Below, one piece after another: positions 1 to 7,593 of a stretch of 42,899 nucleotides of DNA. The notes below the pieces were generated by a model. That model saw only the letters and a list, made by a program, of their open reading frames with translations. It was not told where the DNA came from and did not search any database. Source of the stretch: Acidobacteriota bacterium (lineage in GTDB: Bacteria; Acidobacteriota; Terriglobia; Versatilivoradales; Versatilivoraceae); contig VXMN01000223.1 of assembly GCA_009841055.1 (NCBI GenBank), positions 1-42,899 of the forward strand. Direction: 5' to 3'. A program made the position numbers and the translations under genes. Within the stretch, counting starts at the first letter, position 1; every line of letters begins with the position of its first letter.

Positions 1-1233
1 CTGGGTTTTTGGCTGGATTATGCCGCCCATGGCCTTGATTCGGGCCAGGTACTCCCGGGCTCCCTTCTCGAGGGCGTCAGTGAGGGCCTCCACCGCAAAG
101 GAGCCCGCCAGCGGATCGGCCACCTCGGCCAGGCCGCTCTCGTAGGCGATCACCTGCTGGGTCTGCAGCGCCAGCCCGGCAGCTTCCTTGGTGGGCAGCG
201 ACAGGGCTTCGTCCCGAGAATTGGTGTGCAGTGACTGGGTCCCTCCCAGAACGGCCGCCAGAGCCTGCAGCGTGACCCGGACCGTGTTCACCTCCGGTTG
301 TTGAGCCGTCAGGGTGCTTCCCGCCGTCTGTGCGTGAAAGCGCAACACCCACGACCTGGGATTGCGGGCTCCGAACCGCTCCTTCATGATTCGGGACCAC
401 ATGCGCCTGGCTGCCCTGAACTTGGCCACTTCCTCCAGGAAGTGGTTGTGAACGTTGAAGAAGAAGGAAATTCTGGGGGCGAAGGCATCGATGGCCAGAC
501 CCGACTTCAGACAGGCCTCCACGTAGGCGATGGCGTTGCCCAGGGTGAATGCCAGCTCCTGGACGGCCGAAGACCCCGCCTCGCGGATGTGATAGCCGCT
601 CACCGAGATCGGATTCCATTGCGGCAGGTTCCGGCTGCAGTAGCCGATCAGGTCGGTGACCAGCCGCATGGAAGCCTCGGGGGGATAGATGTAGGTTCCC
701 CGGGCGATGTACTCCTTCAGAATGTCATTCTGAATCGTGCCCGACAGATGCTCCGGCGGGACCTGCCGGCTCCGCGCCAGGGCGACCAGCAGGGCCAGCA
801 ACACCGCGGCGGTGGCGTTGATCGTCATCGAGACCGAGACCCGGTCGAGCGGTATTCCCCGGAAGAGCTCCTCCATGTCGCCCAGACTGTCGATAGCCAC
901 GCCGGTTCGGCCCACCTCTCCGGCCGCCATGGCCGCATCGGAGTCCATGCCCATTTGGGTGGGCAGATCGAAGGCTACCGAAAGTCCGGTCTGGCCCAGT
1001 CCCAACAGGTACTTGTAGCGGGCGTTGGACTCCCGGGCCGACCCGAAGCCGGCGTACTGCCTCATGGTCCACAGACGGTCCCGGTACATGCCGGGCCTGA
1101 CTCCCCGGGTGAAGGGATAGTTTCCGGGATCCCCCAGGTCCCGCCGGTAGTCGAAGTCTTCGAGGTGGCGGGGACCGAAGAAGGGATCCAGACGGATTCC
1201 GGAGGTTGTCTCGAATTTGCGGTTTGATGACAT
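1..1233 (-). CDS. mcmA: Methylmalonyl-CoA mutase, large-subunit catalytic domain (N-terminal part; runs off the window)
   Basis: This is an adenosylcobalamin-dependent acyl-CoA mutase that interconverts (R)-methylmalonyl-CoA and succinyl-CoA. The frame is open for 411 codons from an ATG at 1233 and is cut by the window edge, so the C-terminal part is missing and a B12-binding domain cannot be checked. Visible family blocks, in order: [90 protein letters not shown] and [19 protein letters not shown]. The Tyr of the GMYRDR block and the YH pair of SGYH are the substrate-contacting positions known from methylmalonyl-CoA mutases, which favours this substrate over isobutyryl-CoA. No clear Shine-Dalgarno precedes the ATG. 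It lies 70 bp after a small membrane protein gene and is probably cotranscribed with it. CbiZ (10.3 kb) and a biotin-dependent carboxylase (40-41.7 kb) fit the same pathway. Confidence 0.93.
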   Translation of the reverse strand, partial: MSSNRKFETTSGIRLDPFFGPRHLEDFDYRRDLGDPGNYPFTRGVRPGMYRDRLWTMRQYAGFGSARESNARYKYLLGLGQTGLSVAFDLPTQMGMDSDAAMAAGEVGRTGVAIDSLGDMEELFRGIPLDRVSVSMTINATAAVLLALLVALARSRQVPPEHLSGTIQNDILKEYIARGTYIYPPEASMRLVTDLIGYCSRNLPQWNPISVSGYHIREAGSSAVQELAFTLGNAIAYVEACLKSGLAIDAFAPRISFFFNVHNHFLEEVAKFRAARRMWSRIMKERFGARNPRSWVLRFHAQTAGSTLTAQQPEVNTVRVTLQALAAVLGGTQSLHTNSRDEALSLPTKEAAGLALQTQQVIAYESGLAEVADPLAGSFAVEALTDALEKGAREYLARIKAMGGIIQPKTQ

Positions 1234-1303
1234 CAGGCTGACTGACCCGGCCGGGAAAGGAGGCGGCCGGCAAGCAACGGGAAGCGGGAAACCGGCCCGG
1301 GCC

Positions 1304-1564
1304 TCACTTCATCGACCGGACCCGGAAAAAGGAGTGAACGGCGAAGCCCAGCATCAGCAGGCCGAACAGGGCGAAGGAGCCCGCCATGAAGTAGTCCCTG
1401 AACCCGAATACGTCTTGCTCCGTAATAAACTGGTATCCCCTGAGCAAGAGAAATCCGCCGAAGACGGCAAACAGAAATCCGGTCACCTCCAGGAAGAGCT
1501 TGTGGATGCTCCTGCCGACCTCCCCAAAGGACGATTTCACCCGTTCCAGCCAACTACCGGCCAT
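1304..1564 (-). CDS. Small two-helix membrane protein, unknown function
   Basis: An 86-residue protein of no family I recognise. Residues 1-25 form an amphipathic, Lys/Arg-containing N-terminus. Two hydrophobic segments follow, at about 26-43 ([17 protein letters not shown]) and 58-79 ([20 protein letters not shown]), and the tail is basic (FFRVRSMK). The ATG at 1564 is preceded by GAGGGAAAGCGGG, a usable ribosome binding site. A TATGAT-like -10 (plus-strand 1594-1599) lies upstream, but I see no good -35. It is the first gene before the mutase on the same strand. Coding is supported by the site, the hydrophobicity pattern and the position. A role linked to the mutase is only a guess. Confidence 0.7.
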   Translation of the reverse strand: MAGSWLERVKSSFGEVGRSIHKLFLEVTGFLFAVFGGFLLLRGYQFITEQDVFGFRDYFMAGSFALFGLLMLGFAVHSFFRVRSMK

Positions 1565-1710
1565 CCCGCTTTCCCTCGTTCGAAATGGGCTTCATCATAG
1601 CACAGGGAATGAGGGGGGATTGGGGGGCCCACCACCTGGACCCCAAATCAGACTTCAAGCGAATTCCAAGGCTGTGCGGGACTTCATTTGCAGAACCTTC
1701 CGGTCCTGTT

Positions 1711-1737
1711 AATCCTGTGCATCCTGTGCATCGATGT
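1711..1737 (+). repeat. Dispersed 27-nt repeat, copy 1
   Basis: Starts AATCCTGTGCATCC and ends GTGCATCGATGT. It is identical over 27 nt to 38191-38217 and matches, on the opposite strand, 10400-10426 and 38073-38091. All copies lie in or next to intergenic DNA. Confidence 0.85.
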
Positions 1738-1821
1738 TCAATTCATGGTCCTTCCCGATGTGTTGCTTTGTGGATCTTCCGAGCTCCTCCGGCGTCGACC
1801 CAGGGGCCGGGGCTCCCTGCC

Positions 1822-1850
1822 TTGACACCCCTGCGGGTTGGAAGTAACAT
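1822..1850 (+). promoter_or_regulatory. Sigma70-type promoter
   Basis: A perfect TTGACA (1822-1827), a 17-nt spacer and TAACAT (1845-1850). Predicted transcription start is near 1857, giving an untranslated leader of about 94 nt before the ATG at 1951. It would drive the small unknown gene and probably the isomerase and ABC genes after it. Confidence 0.65.
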
Positions 1851-1950
1851 CGCGCACGGACGGGGATTCCGGGAAGGCGCCGACGGAAACAATTTCATCA
1901 GTTGCCGGCAAGCAGGCAGCCGGCCGGTCAGTTGGGGACGGGTGGAGCCA

Positions 1951-2241
1951 ATGGACGAGCAGCTGAAGCGGATGATGAAGGAGTTGGGGGAAGCCATCAA
2001 CGAAAGCCTCTCGAGCTCGGAATCGATCAGCGGCGCCATCGCCACCATCCGGAACTCCGGCTACGACGTCTTCCTGGTGCTGGAGGCCACCATAGGCTTC
2101 AACAAGAGGAGCGAGGAATCCCCCGAGGAGCCGGTCCTCACCGAAAGCGACGAGGTCGAAGCCAGGCTCGATATTACCTCCCAGGACATCAAGTTCCTGA
2201 AATCACTCAAGATCAGCGTCGAAGAATCGGAATCCCACTAA
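1951..2241 (+). CDS. Hypothetical 96-residue acidic protein
   Basis: I do not recognise a family. The ATG at 1951 follows GGTGGAG with a 3-4-nt gap. The frame is open further upstream, but this start has the ribosome binding site. The protein begins MDEQLKRMMKELGEAINESL, a predicted helix. A hydrophobic strand follows (about residues 37-50, GYDVFLVLEATIGF), then a Glu/Asp/Ser-rich linker and a short C-terminal motif DITSQDIKFLKSLKI. There is no signal peptide or membrane segment, so it should be cytoplasmic. It is the first gene after a well-formed promoter and lies 64 bp before the isomerase-like gene, so it may head that operon. Function unknown. Confidence 0.7.
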   Translation: MDEQLKRMMKELGEAINESLSSSESISGAIATIRNSGYDVFLVLEATIGFNKRSEESPEEPVLTESDEVEARLDITSQDIKFLKSLKISVEESESH

Positions 2242-2305
2242 AGCTTGCGGCTTTCTGCGCCGCGGAACGGAACTCCCGGCGGCCCCTGACAGGCGGAGGC
2301 CTCCC

Positions 2306-3085
2306 ATGCGGATCAAGCAATCGGTCTGCTTCCCGATGGTCAAACCGCCGAGCCTCTCCCTGGATGCCCTGTGCGAAGCCGCGACCGCGATCGGCTACCC
2401 GGCGGTGGAGTTGTGGTACCGGGACGAGGATTTCGAGGAAACGGTGGATACCGCCCGCCGCCACAACCTGGAGGTGGCCTCGATGTCGGGTCACCGGAGC
2501 CTGGAGGACGGTCTCAACCACCCCGACAACCACGACCAGATCGAGCAGGAGCTGAGGGACTCCATCCGGCTGGCGGCCAGGCATCGGATTCCCGGGCTGA
2601 TCTGCTTTTCCGGGAACCGCCACCCGGAGCGCAGCGACTTCGAAGGCCTGCTCGCCTGCGCCCGGGGGTTGAAGCGAGTGGCGCCCTACGCCGAAGAAAA
2701 AGGGGTCAACCTGAACCTGGAACTGCTGAACTCCAGGATCGACCACCCCGGCTACCAGTGCGACCGTCCGGACTGGGGAGTCGCGGTCTGTGACATGGTC
2801 TCCAGCCCCCGGGTGAAACTGCTGTTCGACATCTACCACATGCAGATCATGCAGGGCGACGTGATCCGAACCCTGCGCAAGATGATCGGATACGTCGGCC
2901 ATATCCACACCGCCGGCAATCCGGGGCGCAACGAAATCGATGACACCCAGGAACTCAACTACAGCGGAATCTGCCGAGCCATCGCGGCAACCGCCTACGA
3001 CGGATACGTGGGTCACGAATTCCTCCCAGTCGGCGATCCCGTGAAAGCCCTCCTCCAGGCCTTCAGGACCTGCGACCAGGGCTGA
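2306..3085 (+). CDS. hyi: Hydroxypyruvate isomerase-like TIM-barrel protein (Hyi family)
   Basis: A 259-residue sugar isomerase/epimerase of the xylose-isomerase-like TIM-barrel superfamily, closest in motifs to hydroxypyruvate isomerase (hydroxypyruvate to tartronate semialdehyde). Support: LNLELLNSRIDHPGYQCD with the metal/acid Glu, VKLLFDIYHMQIMQGD (the DIYHMQ block), GHIHTAGNPGRNEID and QELNYSGICRAI, then GYVGHEFLP at the C-terminus. GGAGG at 2295-2299 precedes the ATG by 6 nt. Its stop is 8 bp from the start of an ABC-transporter lipoprotein, so it belongs to that operon and may act on the imported compound or a derivative. The exact substrate cannot be read from sequence, because this family includes many sugar and inositol epimerases. 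Confidence 0.85.
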   Translation: MRIKQSVCFPMVKPPSLSLDALCEAATAIGYPAVELWYRDEDFEETVDTARRHNLEVASMSGHRSLEDGLNHPDNHDQIEQELRDSIRLAARHRIPGLICFSGNRHPERSDFEGLLACARGLKRVAPYAEEKGVNLNLELLNSRIDHPGYQCDRPDWGVAVCDMVSSPRVKLLFDIYHMQIMQGDVIRTLRKMIGYVGHIHTAGNPGRNEIDDTQELNYSGICRAIAATAYDGYVGHEFLPVGDPVKALLQAFRTCDQG

Positions 3086-3093
3086 AACGAAAT

Positions 3094-4179
3094 ATGACGC
3101 GCCCTCTCCCGGTCATTGCGATCGCCGGCAGCCTGCTGCTGGCAGCCTGTTCCCCGGCAGGGAACGGCAAGGTCTCCCTGATCGTCTATTCCCCCCACGG
3201 CAAGGAGTTGTTGTCCGACCACGAAGTCCGCTTCGAGGCCCGCCATCCCGGAGTCGAAGTCAAGTGGCTCGACATGGGAAGCCAGGATGTCCTGGACCGG
3301 CTGCGCTCGGAAAAGAACAATCCGCAGGCGGATATCTGGTGGGGGGCGCCTTCCGACCTCTTCGAGCAGGCCGGAGAAGAAGCCCTGCTGCTGCCCTACC
3401 GGCCCACCTGGGCCGAGGCCGTCCCCCCCGAGGCCCGCGGGTCGGGGGATTTCTGGTATGGGACCTACAAGACCCCTGAAGTCATCGCCTACAACAGCGC
3501 CCTGCTGAAACCGGACGAAGCTCCCGGGGAGTGGGATGACCTGCTGAACCCCAAGTGGAAGCGGAAAATCATCCTCAGGGATCCGTTGGCCTCCGGAACC
3601 ATGCGAACCATCTTCTGCGCCATGATCCTGAGGGAGATGGACAAGACCGGATCTCCGGAGGGCGGCTACCGCTGGCTCAGGGGGCTGGACGCCAACACCA
3701 AGGACTATGTCCCCAACCTGACCATCCTGAGCCAGAAGCTCGCCCGCCGCGAGGGCTGGGTCACCCTCTGGAACATGCCCGACATCGAGCTGCAGCGAGC
3801 CCGATACGACTACCCGCTGGACTACGTGCTGCCTGCCGGAGGCGTACCCGTGGTCATGGACGGCATTGCGCTGGTGGCCGGGTCCGAGCCGCACCCTGCC
3901 GCCCGGGAGTTCTACGAGTTCGTCACTTCCAGGCCGAGCCTGGTCCGGGCGGCCCGGGAGTTCTTCCGCATCCCCGCGCGAAACGACATCCCCGCATCCG
4001 AGCTGCCCTCCTGGATCGGAGAGACCCCGATCCCGGCCATGCCCCTCGACAGGGACCTCCTGCGTAAGCATTCGCGGGAGTGGATGCGCTATTGGGACGA
4101 GCACATTCGACACAAGGGCGACATCGGAACGGGGGGCGCCGGGCCGGCGGCGGCACCGTCCGCGGTCATCGGCCGCTGA
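3094..4179 (+). CDS. ABC transporter substrate-binding lipoprotein
   Basis: A periplasmic solute-binding protein, 361 residues. The lipoprotein signal MTRPLPVIAIAGSLLLAACS has lipobox LAAC with Cys19 as the lipidation site. The mature part has the bacterial solute-binding fold typical of iron/thiamine/phosphonate-type importers (LIVYSPHGKELL, ADIWWGAPSDLFEQA, WDDLLNPKWKRKIILRDPL, LPAGGVPVVMDGIALVAG). The adjacent Tyr pair used for ferric iron in FbpA/FutA proteins is not evident, so iron is not the assured ligand; an organic anion or sugar derivative is equally possible. It is followed 34 bp later by its ATPase and, after a repeat insert, by the permease. The Pro/Ala-rich last 15 residues look unstructured. 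Confidence 0.87.
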   Translation: MTRPLPVIAIAGSLLLAACSPAGNGKVSLIVYSPHGKELLSDHEVRFEARHPGVEVKWLDMGSQDVLDRLRSEKNNPQADIWWGAPSDLFEQAGEEALLLPYRPTWAEAVPPEARGSGDFWYGTYKTPEVIAYNSALLKPDEAPGEWDDLLNPKWKRKIILRDPLASGTMRTIFCAMILREMDKTGSPEGGYRWLRGLDANTKDYVPNLTILSQKLARREGWVTLWNMPDIELQRARYDYPLDYVLPAGGVPVVMDGIALVAGSEPHPAAREFYEFVTSRPSLVRAAREFFRIPARNDIPASELPSWIGETPIPAMPLDRDLLRKHSREWMRYWDEHIRHKGDIGTGGAGPAAAPSAVIGR

Positions 4180-4213
4180 GGCGGGAACGGGCCGGGCGCA
4201 GAGAGCTCGATCG

Positions 4214-5299
4214 ATGGCACACCTGGAACTGCAGGATCTGACCCAGCGCTTCGAGGGGCTCACCGCGCTCGATCGGCTTACCCTGGTGGTCGCCCCCGGG
4301 GAGATCCTGACCCTGCTGGGTCCCAGCGGTTGCGGCAAGACCACCACCATTCGCCTCATTGCCGGATTCCTGCAACCCACCGCGGGCAAGATCCTGGTCA
4401 ACGGCCGGGATATCGGCCCCATTCCCCCCGAGAAACGCAACATGGGGATGGTGTTTCAATCCTACGCCCTGTTTCCCCACCTCAACGTCTTCGAGAACGT
4501 CGCCTTCGGACTCAAGGCGCGGGGCATTGCCGGCAAGGTCGCAAGAAGCAAGGTGGAACGGGCGCTCGAGCTGGTGGAACTCTCCCCGCATCGAAAGCGC
4601 CCGGTCTTCGAGCTCAGCGGCGGCGAACAGCAACGGGTGGCCGTGGCCCGCGCCGTCGCCATCGAACCGCAGATCCTGCTTCTGGACGAACCGCTGAGCA
4701 ACCTGGACGCCAGCCTGCGGGAGCAGACTCGCGCCCAGCTCGACCGGCTCATCCGCAACCTGGGCATTACGGCCATCTTCGTTACCCACGACCAGGAAGA
4801 AGCCTTCGCTCTCTCCGACCGCATCGCCTTGCTTTGGGAAGGGGCACTGCAACAGGTGGGCACTGCCGACCAGCTCTACTTTCGACCGGCCAACGAGAGG
4901 GTGGCGCGCTTTGTCGGCAAGTCCAACCTGTGGGATGTAACCTTCAGGGAATTCAGCCAGGATCGCGGCATCTTTTCCCTGCCCTCGGGAGCCGTGCTGC
5001 GGCTTCCCCGCTCCACGAGAGACGGGGAGCTGCGCCGGGGCGCCCGCCTGCGCATGCTGCTGCGTCCTGAAAACGTGACGTTCGTTCCGACGGACGACTC
5101 CCTGGCCCTGGGACGGGCTCGAGTCCTCTCCCGGCGCTTCGCCGGAGCCGGCACGGAATATCTGCTGGAAGGAGCGGGACTGCGGGCGCTGGCCAGCCGC
5201 ACCAACTCACCGGCGGCCGCGGGATACGAGGTCGGGGAGGAGGTCGAGTTGTACTGTGATTCCCGGGCGGTTTACGTCCTGCCGGACGAGGGGGAATGA
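4214..5299 (+). CDS. ABC transporter ATP-binding protein (MalK/PotA/FbpC type)
   Basis: A 361-residue ATPase that energises the importer. Walker A GPSGCGKT (36-43), Q-loop Gln82 (MVFQSYALFPH), signature LSGGEQQ (134-140), Walker B ILLLDEP (154-160) and switch His192 (VTHDQEEAF). From about residue 240 there is a TOBE-type C-terminal domain (GARLRMLLRPENVTF; VGEEVELYCDSRAVYVL). The frame is open upstream, but homology begins at MAHLELQDL, so I take the ATG at 4214; the ribosome binding site there is weak. The stop codon touches a GAATGAT heptamer array that starts 1-2 nt later. The permease gene lies 586 bp further on, an unusual gap inside an importer operon. Confidence 0.93.
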   Translation: MAHLELQDLTQRFEGLTALDRLTLVVAPGEILTLLGPSGCGKTTTIRLIAGFLQPTAGKILVNGRDIGPIPPEKRNMGMVFQSYALFPHLNVFENVAFGLKARGIAGKVARSKVERALELVELSPHRKRPVFELSGGEQQRVAVARAVAIEPQILLLDEPLSNLDASLREQTRAQLDRLIRNLGITAIFVTHDQEEAFALSDRIALLWEGALQQVGTADQLYFRPANERVARFVGKSNLWDVTFREFSQDRGIFSLPSGAVLRLPRSTRDGELRRGARLRMLLRPENVTFVPTDDSLALGRARVLSRRFAGAGTEYLLEGAGLRALASRTNSPAAAGYEVGEEVELYCDSRAVYVLPDEGE

Positions 5300-5300
5300 G

Positions 5301-5392
<92 letters not shown>

Positions 5393-5393
5393 C

Positions 5394-5611
5394 AGCCCAC
5401 CCGGGAGCGCGGGCGTCCCGCCCGCATGCACTCCCGTTGCGTGCCGCTCGGTTTTCTGCGATGCGGCAGCCGGCCACCCGGGCGGCGGGAACGGCATAGG
5501 CCCGGCCGAAGCAGAGTCCTGGCGCCGTTGCCGGTCGAGCCAGGTCGAGGAGTTGGCCAAAGGGTGTGCCACGACCTGTGCGGGAGGGACGCCCGCGCTC
5601 CCGGGTGGGCT
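5394..5611. repeat. 33-bp inverted repeat pair inside intergenic element 1
   Basis: Arms at 5394-5426 and 5579-5611 are reverse complements with a single mismatch, around cores GCGGGCGTCCCGCC and GGACGCCCGCGC, separated by 152 bp. They are much more GC-rich than the flanking heptamer arrays. The 152-bp loop holds no convincing gene. The stretch after the second arm (about 5650-5705) resembles, at diverged level, the reverse complement of about 26840-26900 inside element 3. Confidence 0.9.
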
Positions 5612-5810
5612 TCATCCCGTGACGTCGTCGCAACAGGGGGGGGCATGGGTCTTTGTGTCTATTCGCGGTTCGTCTTCAACAACCATCGGCAGTTTCTTCC
5701 TCGAGTGATCCGCCCGGCAGGGCGGCGGCTGAACTCATTCGAAGGACTACGCCGAAACCGACAAGATACCTTGCGTGTCGATCAAATAACTTTTCACGCA
5801 CCACTCTCCG

Positions 5811-5856
5811 TTCATCATTCATCATTCATCATTCATCATTCATCACTCTTCACTTA
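5811..5856 (+). repeat. Heptamer array, TTCATCA x5 plus one degenerate unit
   Basis: Five perfect TTCATCA units (5811-5845), then CTCTTCA. This is the inverted counterpart of the 5301 array and closes element 1. It ends about 30 bp before the permease start codon. In this direction no frame contains a stop codon. Confidence 0.95.
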
Positions 5857-5885
5857 GCCGTGCCGCCCGCGTCCCAGTAACGCCA

Positions 5886-7565
5886 ATGTCCGTCACTCGA
5901 CGAACCACGCTTCTGCTGACCCTGCCCGTATTCGGGTTGCTGCTGTGGCTGGTGCTCTATCCCAACCTGTTTGTCCTGTGGAGGAGCCTGGTCGGAGACG
6001 ATCGGTTCACGCTGGCCCACTACGTGGCATTTTTCAGCAGTCCCTCCCAGATGGAGGCCCTGGGCAACAGCCTGTTCATCTCGCTGGGGAGCGTTTTGCT
6101 GTCGGCCCTCATCGGCGTCCCGCTGGCGTTCGTCTTCCACCGCTTCGACTTTCCCGGGCGGCGCATCTTTGCCGCCCTGGCCTCGCTGCCGGTGCTGTTG
6201 CCGCCCCTGGTCGGAGTGATCGCCTTCCTTTTTCTCTATGGCGAGAGCGGCATTCTGACCCGCGGCCTCCAGATGCTGCTCGGCCTGTCCGAGCCTCCCT
6301 TTTCCCTGAGAGGCATTCCGGCCATCCTTTGGGTGCACGCCTACACCATGTACGTCTACTTCTACCTGTTCGTCTCGGCCGCGCTCAAGCGCCTGGACGA
6401 ATCGCTGCGGGAGGCTTCCCTTTCGCTGGGAGCCTCCAGGACGCGCACCTTCCTGCGGGTGACGCTGCCGGTGCTCACCCCAGCCATGGTGGGAGCGGCC
6501 CTGCTCACCTTCATGACCTCCATGGCCAGCTTCAGCGCTCCCTACATCTTCGGCGGAGGGGTACGGGTCCTGTCGCTCCAGATCTACAATTCCAAGCTGA
6601 ACGGCGACCTGGAGATGGCCCTGGTGGAAACGGTGGTGCTGACGCTGGTTTCCCTGCTGTTCCTGGTCCTGTTGCAGCGATACGAAGCCACCGGCAAGTA
6701 CCGCGCGGTGGGCAAGGGCGCCAGTCCCAACCTGCGCCCCCTTCGGGGAAAGGGCCTGAGGCTGGCCATGGCGGTGGTGGGCATTTCCGCGGTGCTCTTC
6801 CTGCTGCTGCCTCATCTCACCCTGGTATTGATCAGCTTCAGCCAGGACGGCACCTGGACCACCCAGATCCTGCCTCCCCGGTACACCGCCGCCAACTACG
6901 GGCGGCTGCTGGCCGACGACCGTTTTCTGGAGCCGATCTTCAACAGTCTCAAGATGGCCACGCTGGCCACGGCCGCCAACCTGGTCTTCGCGCTGGCCGC
7001 GGGCTGGCTGCTGATTCGAAGGAAGCTCCGGGGGCGGCGCTTGCTGAGCGCCCTGACTCTGCTGCCCTGGGCCCTGCCCGGCACGGTGGTGGCCCTGAAC
7101 CTGGCCACCACCTTCAGCGTCTCGGATCCGCTTCAGGCCCGGGTGCTGCTGGTGGGCACCTTTTGGGTCTTGCCTCTGGCCTATTTCATTCGTAATATCC
7201 CCCTGGTGGTCCGCGCCGTGCAGGCCGGCTTCGAGCAGCTCGACCCCAACCTTCACTGGGCGGCCCGGTCTCTGGGAGCCTCCTGGTTCTACAGCTTGCG
7301 CCGTGTCCTGCTGCCCCTGCTGCTGCCGGCGGCGGCGGCCGGATCGATGCTGGCTTTCGTGACCGCACTGGGCGAGTTTGTCTCCTCGATCGTCATCTAC
7401 ACCGTGGACAGCCGCCCGATCTCGGTTGAAATCCTGTCCCAACTGAGACAGTTCAACTTCGGCAGCGCCGCCGCCTACGGTGTGCTCCTGATCCTGATGA
7501 TCGCGGCGGTCTTTCTCCTGTTCGGGCGCACCCTGGACGAACGCCACCGGCCCGCCGGACAGTAA
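5886..7565 (+). CDS. ABC transporter permease, two fused permease domains (FbpB/ThiP type)
   Basis: A 559-residue inner-membrane protein with two binding-protein-dependent permease domains, so one chain forms the whole channel. A first hydrophobic segment (TLLLTLPVFGLLLWLVLYP) begins near residue 8. The two ATPase-coupling EAA-type loops are EASLSLGASRTRTFLRVTLP (about 179-198) and WAARSLGASWFYSLRRVLLP (about 459-478). The second half repeats the topology after a hinge near residue 290. The ATG at 5886 sits about 30 bp after a TTCATCA array, and I see no strong ribosome binding site. It completes the lipoprotein-ATPase-permease set and is followed 28 bp later by the PIG-L gene. Confidence 0.92.
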   Translation: MSVTRRTTLLLTLPVFGLLLWLVLYPNLFVLWRSLVGDDRFTLAHYVAFFSSPSQMEALGNSLFISLGSVLLSALIGVPLAFVFHRFDFPGRRIFAALASLPVLLPPLVGVIAFLFLYGESGILTRGLQMLLGLSEPPFSLRGIPAILWVHAYTMYVYFYLFVSAALKRLDESLREASLSLGASRTRTFLRVTLPVLTPAMVGAALLTFMTSMASFSAPYIFGGGVRVLSLQIYNSKLNGDLEMALVETVVLTLVSLLFLVLLQRYEATGKYRAVGKGASPNLRPLRGKGLRLAMAVVGISAVLFLLLPHLTLVLISFSQDGTWTTQILPPRYTAANYGRLLADDRFLEPIFNSLKMATLATAANLVFALAAGWLLIRRKLRGRRLLSALTLLPWALPGTVVALNLATTFSVSDPLQARVLLVGTFWVLPLAYFIRNIPLVVRAVQAGFEQLDPNLHWAARSLGASWFYSLRRVLLPLLLPAAAAGSMLAFVTALGEFVSSIVIYTVDSRPISVEILSQLRQFNFGSAAAYGVLLILMIAAVFLLFGRTLDERHRPAGQ

Positions 7566-7593
7566 CCCGCAATTCTCCTCGTGGGATGCGATC

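Larger units (their letters stand above)
1565..1950. other. Divergent intergenic region
   Basis: A 386-bp gap between the leftward membrane-protein gene and the rightward unknown gene. It holds one copy of a dispersed 27-nt repeat (1711-1737), a strong sigma70-type promoter facing right (1822-1850) and a weak inverted repeat TTGGGG/CCCCAA (1620-1646) without a T run. I see no RNA gene or convincing reading frame. Confidence 0.6.

Noticed and set aside
1620-1646. Possible terminator hairpin TTGGGG/CCCCAA
   Set aside because: Short stem, long loop and no T run on either strand.
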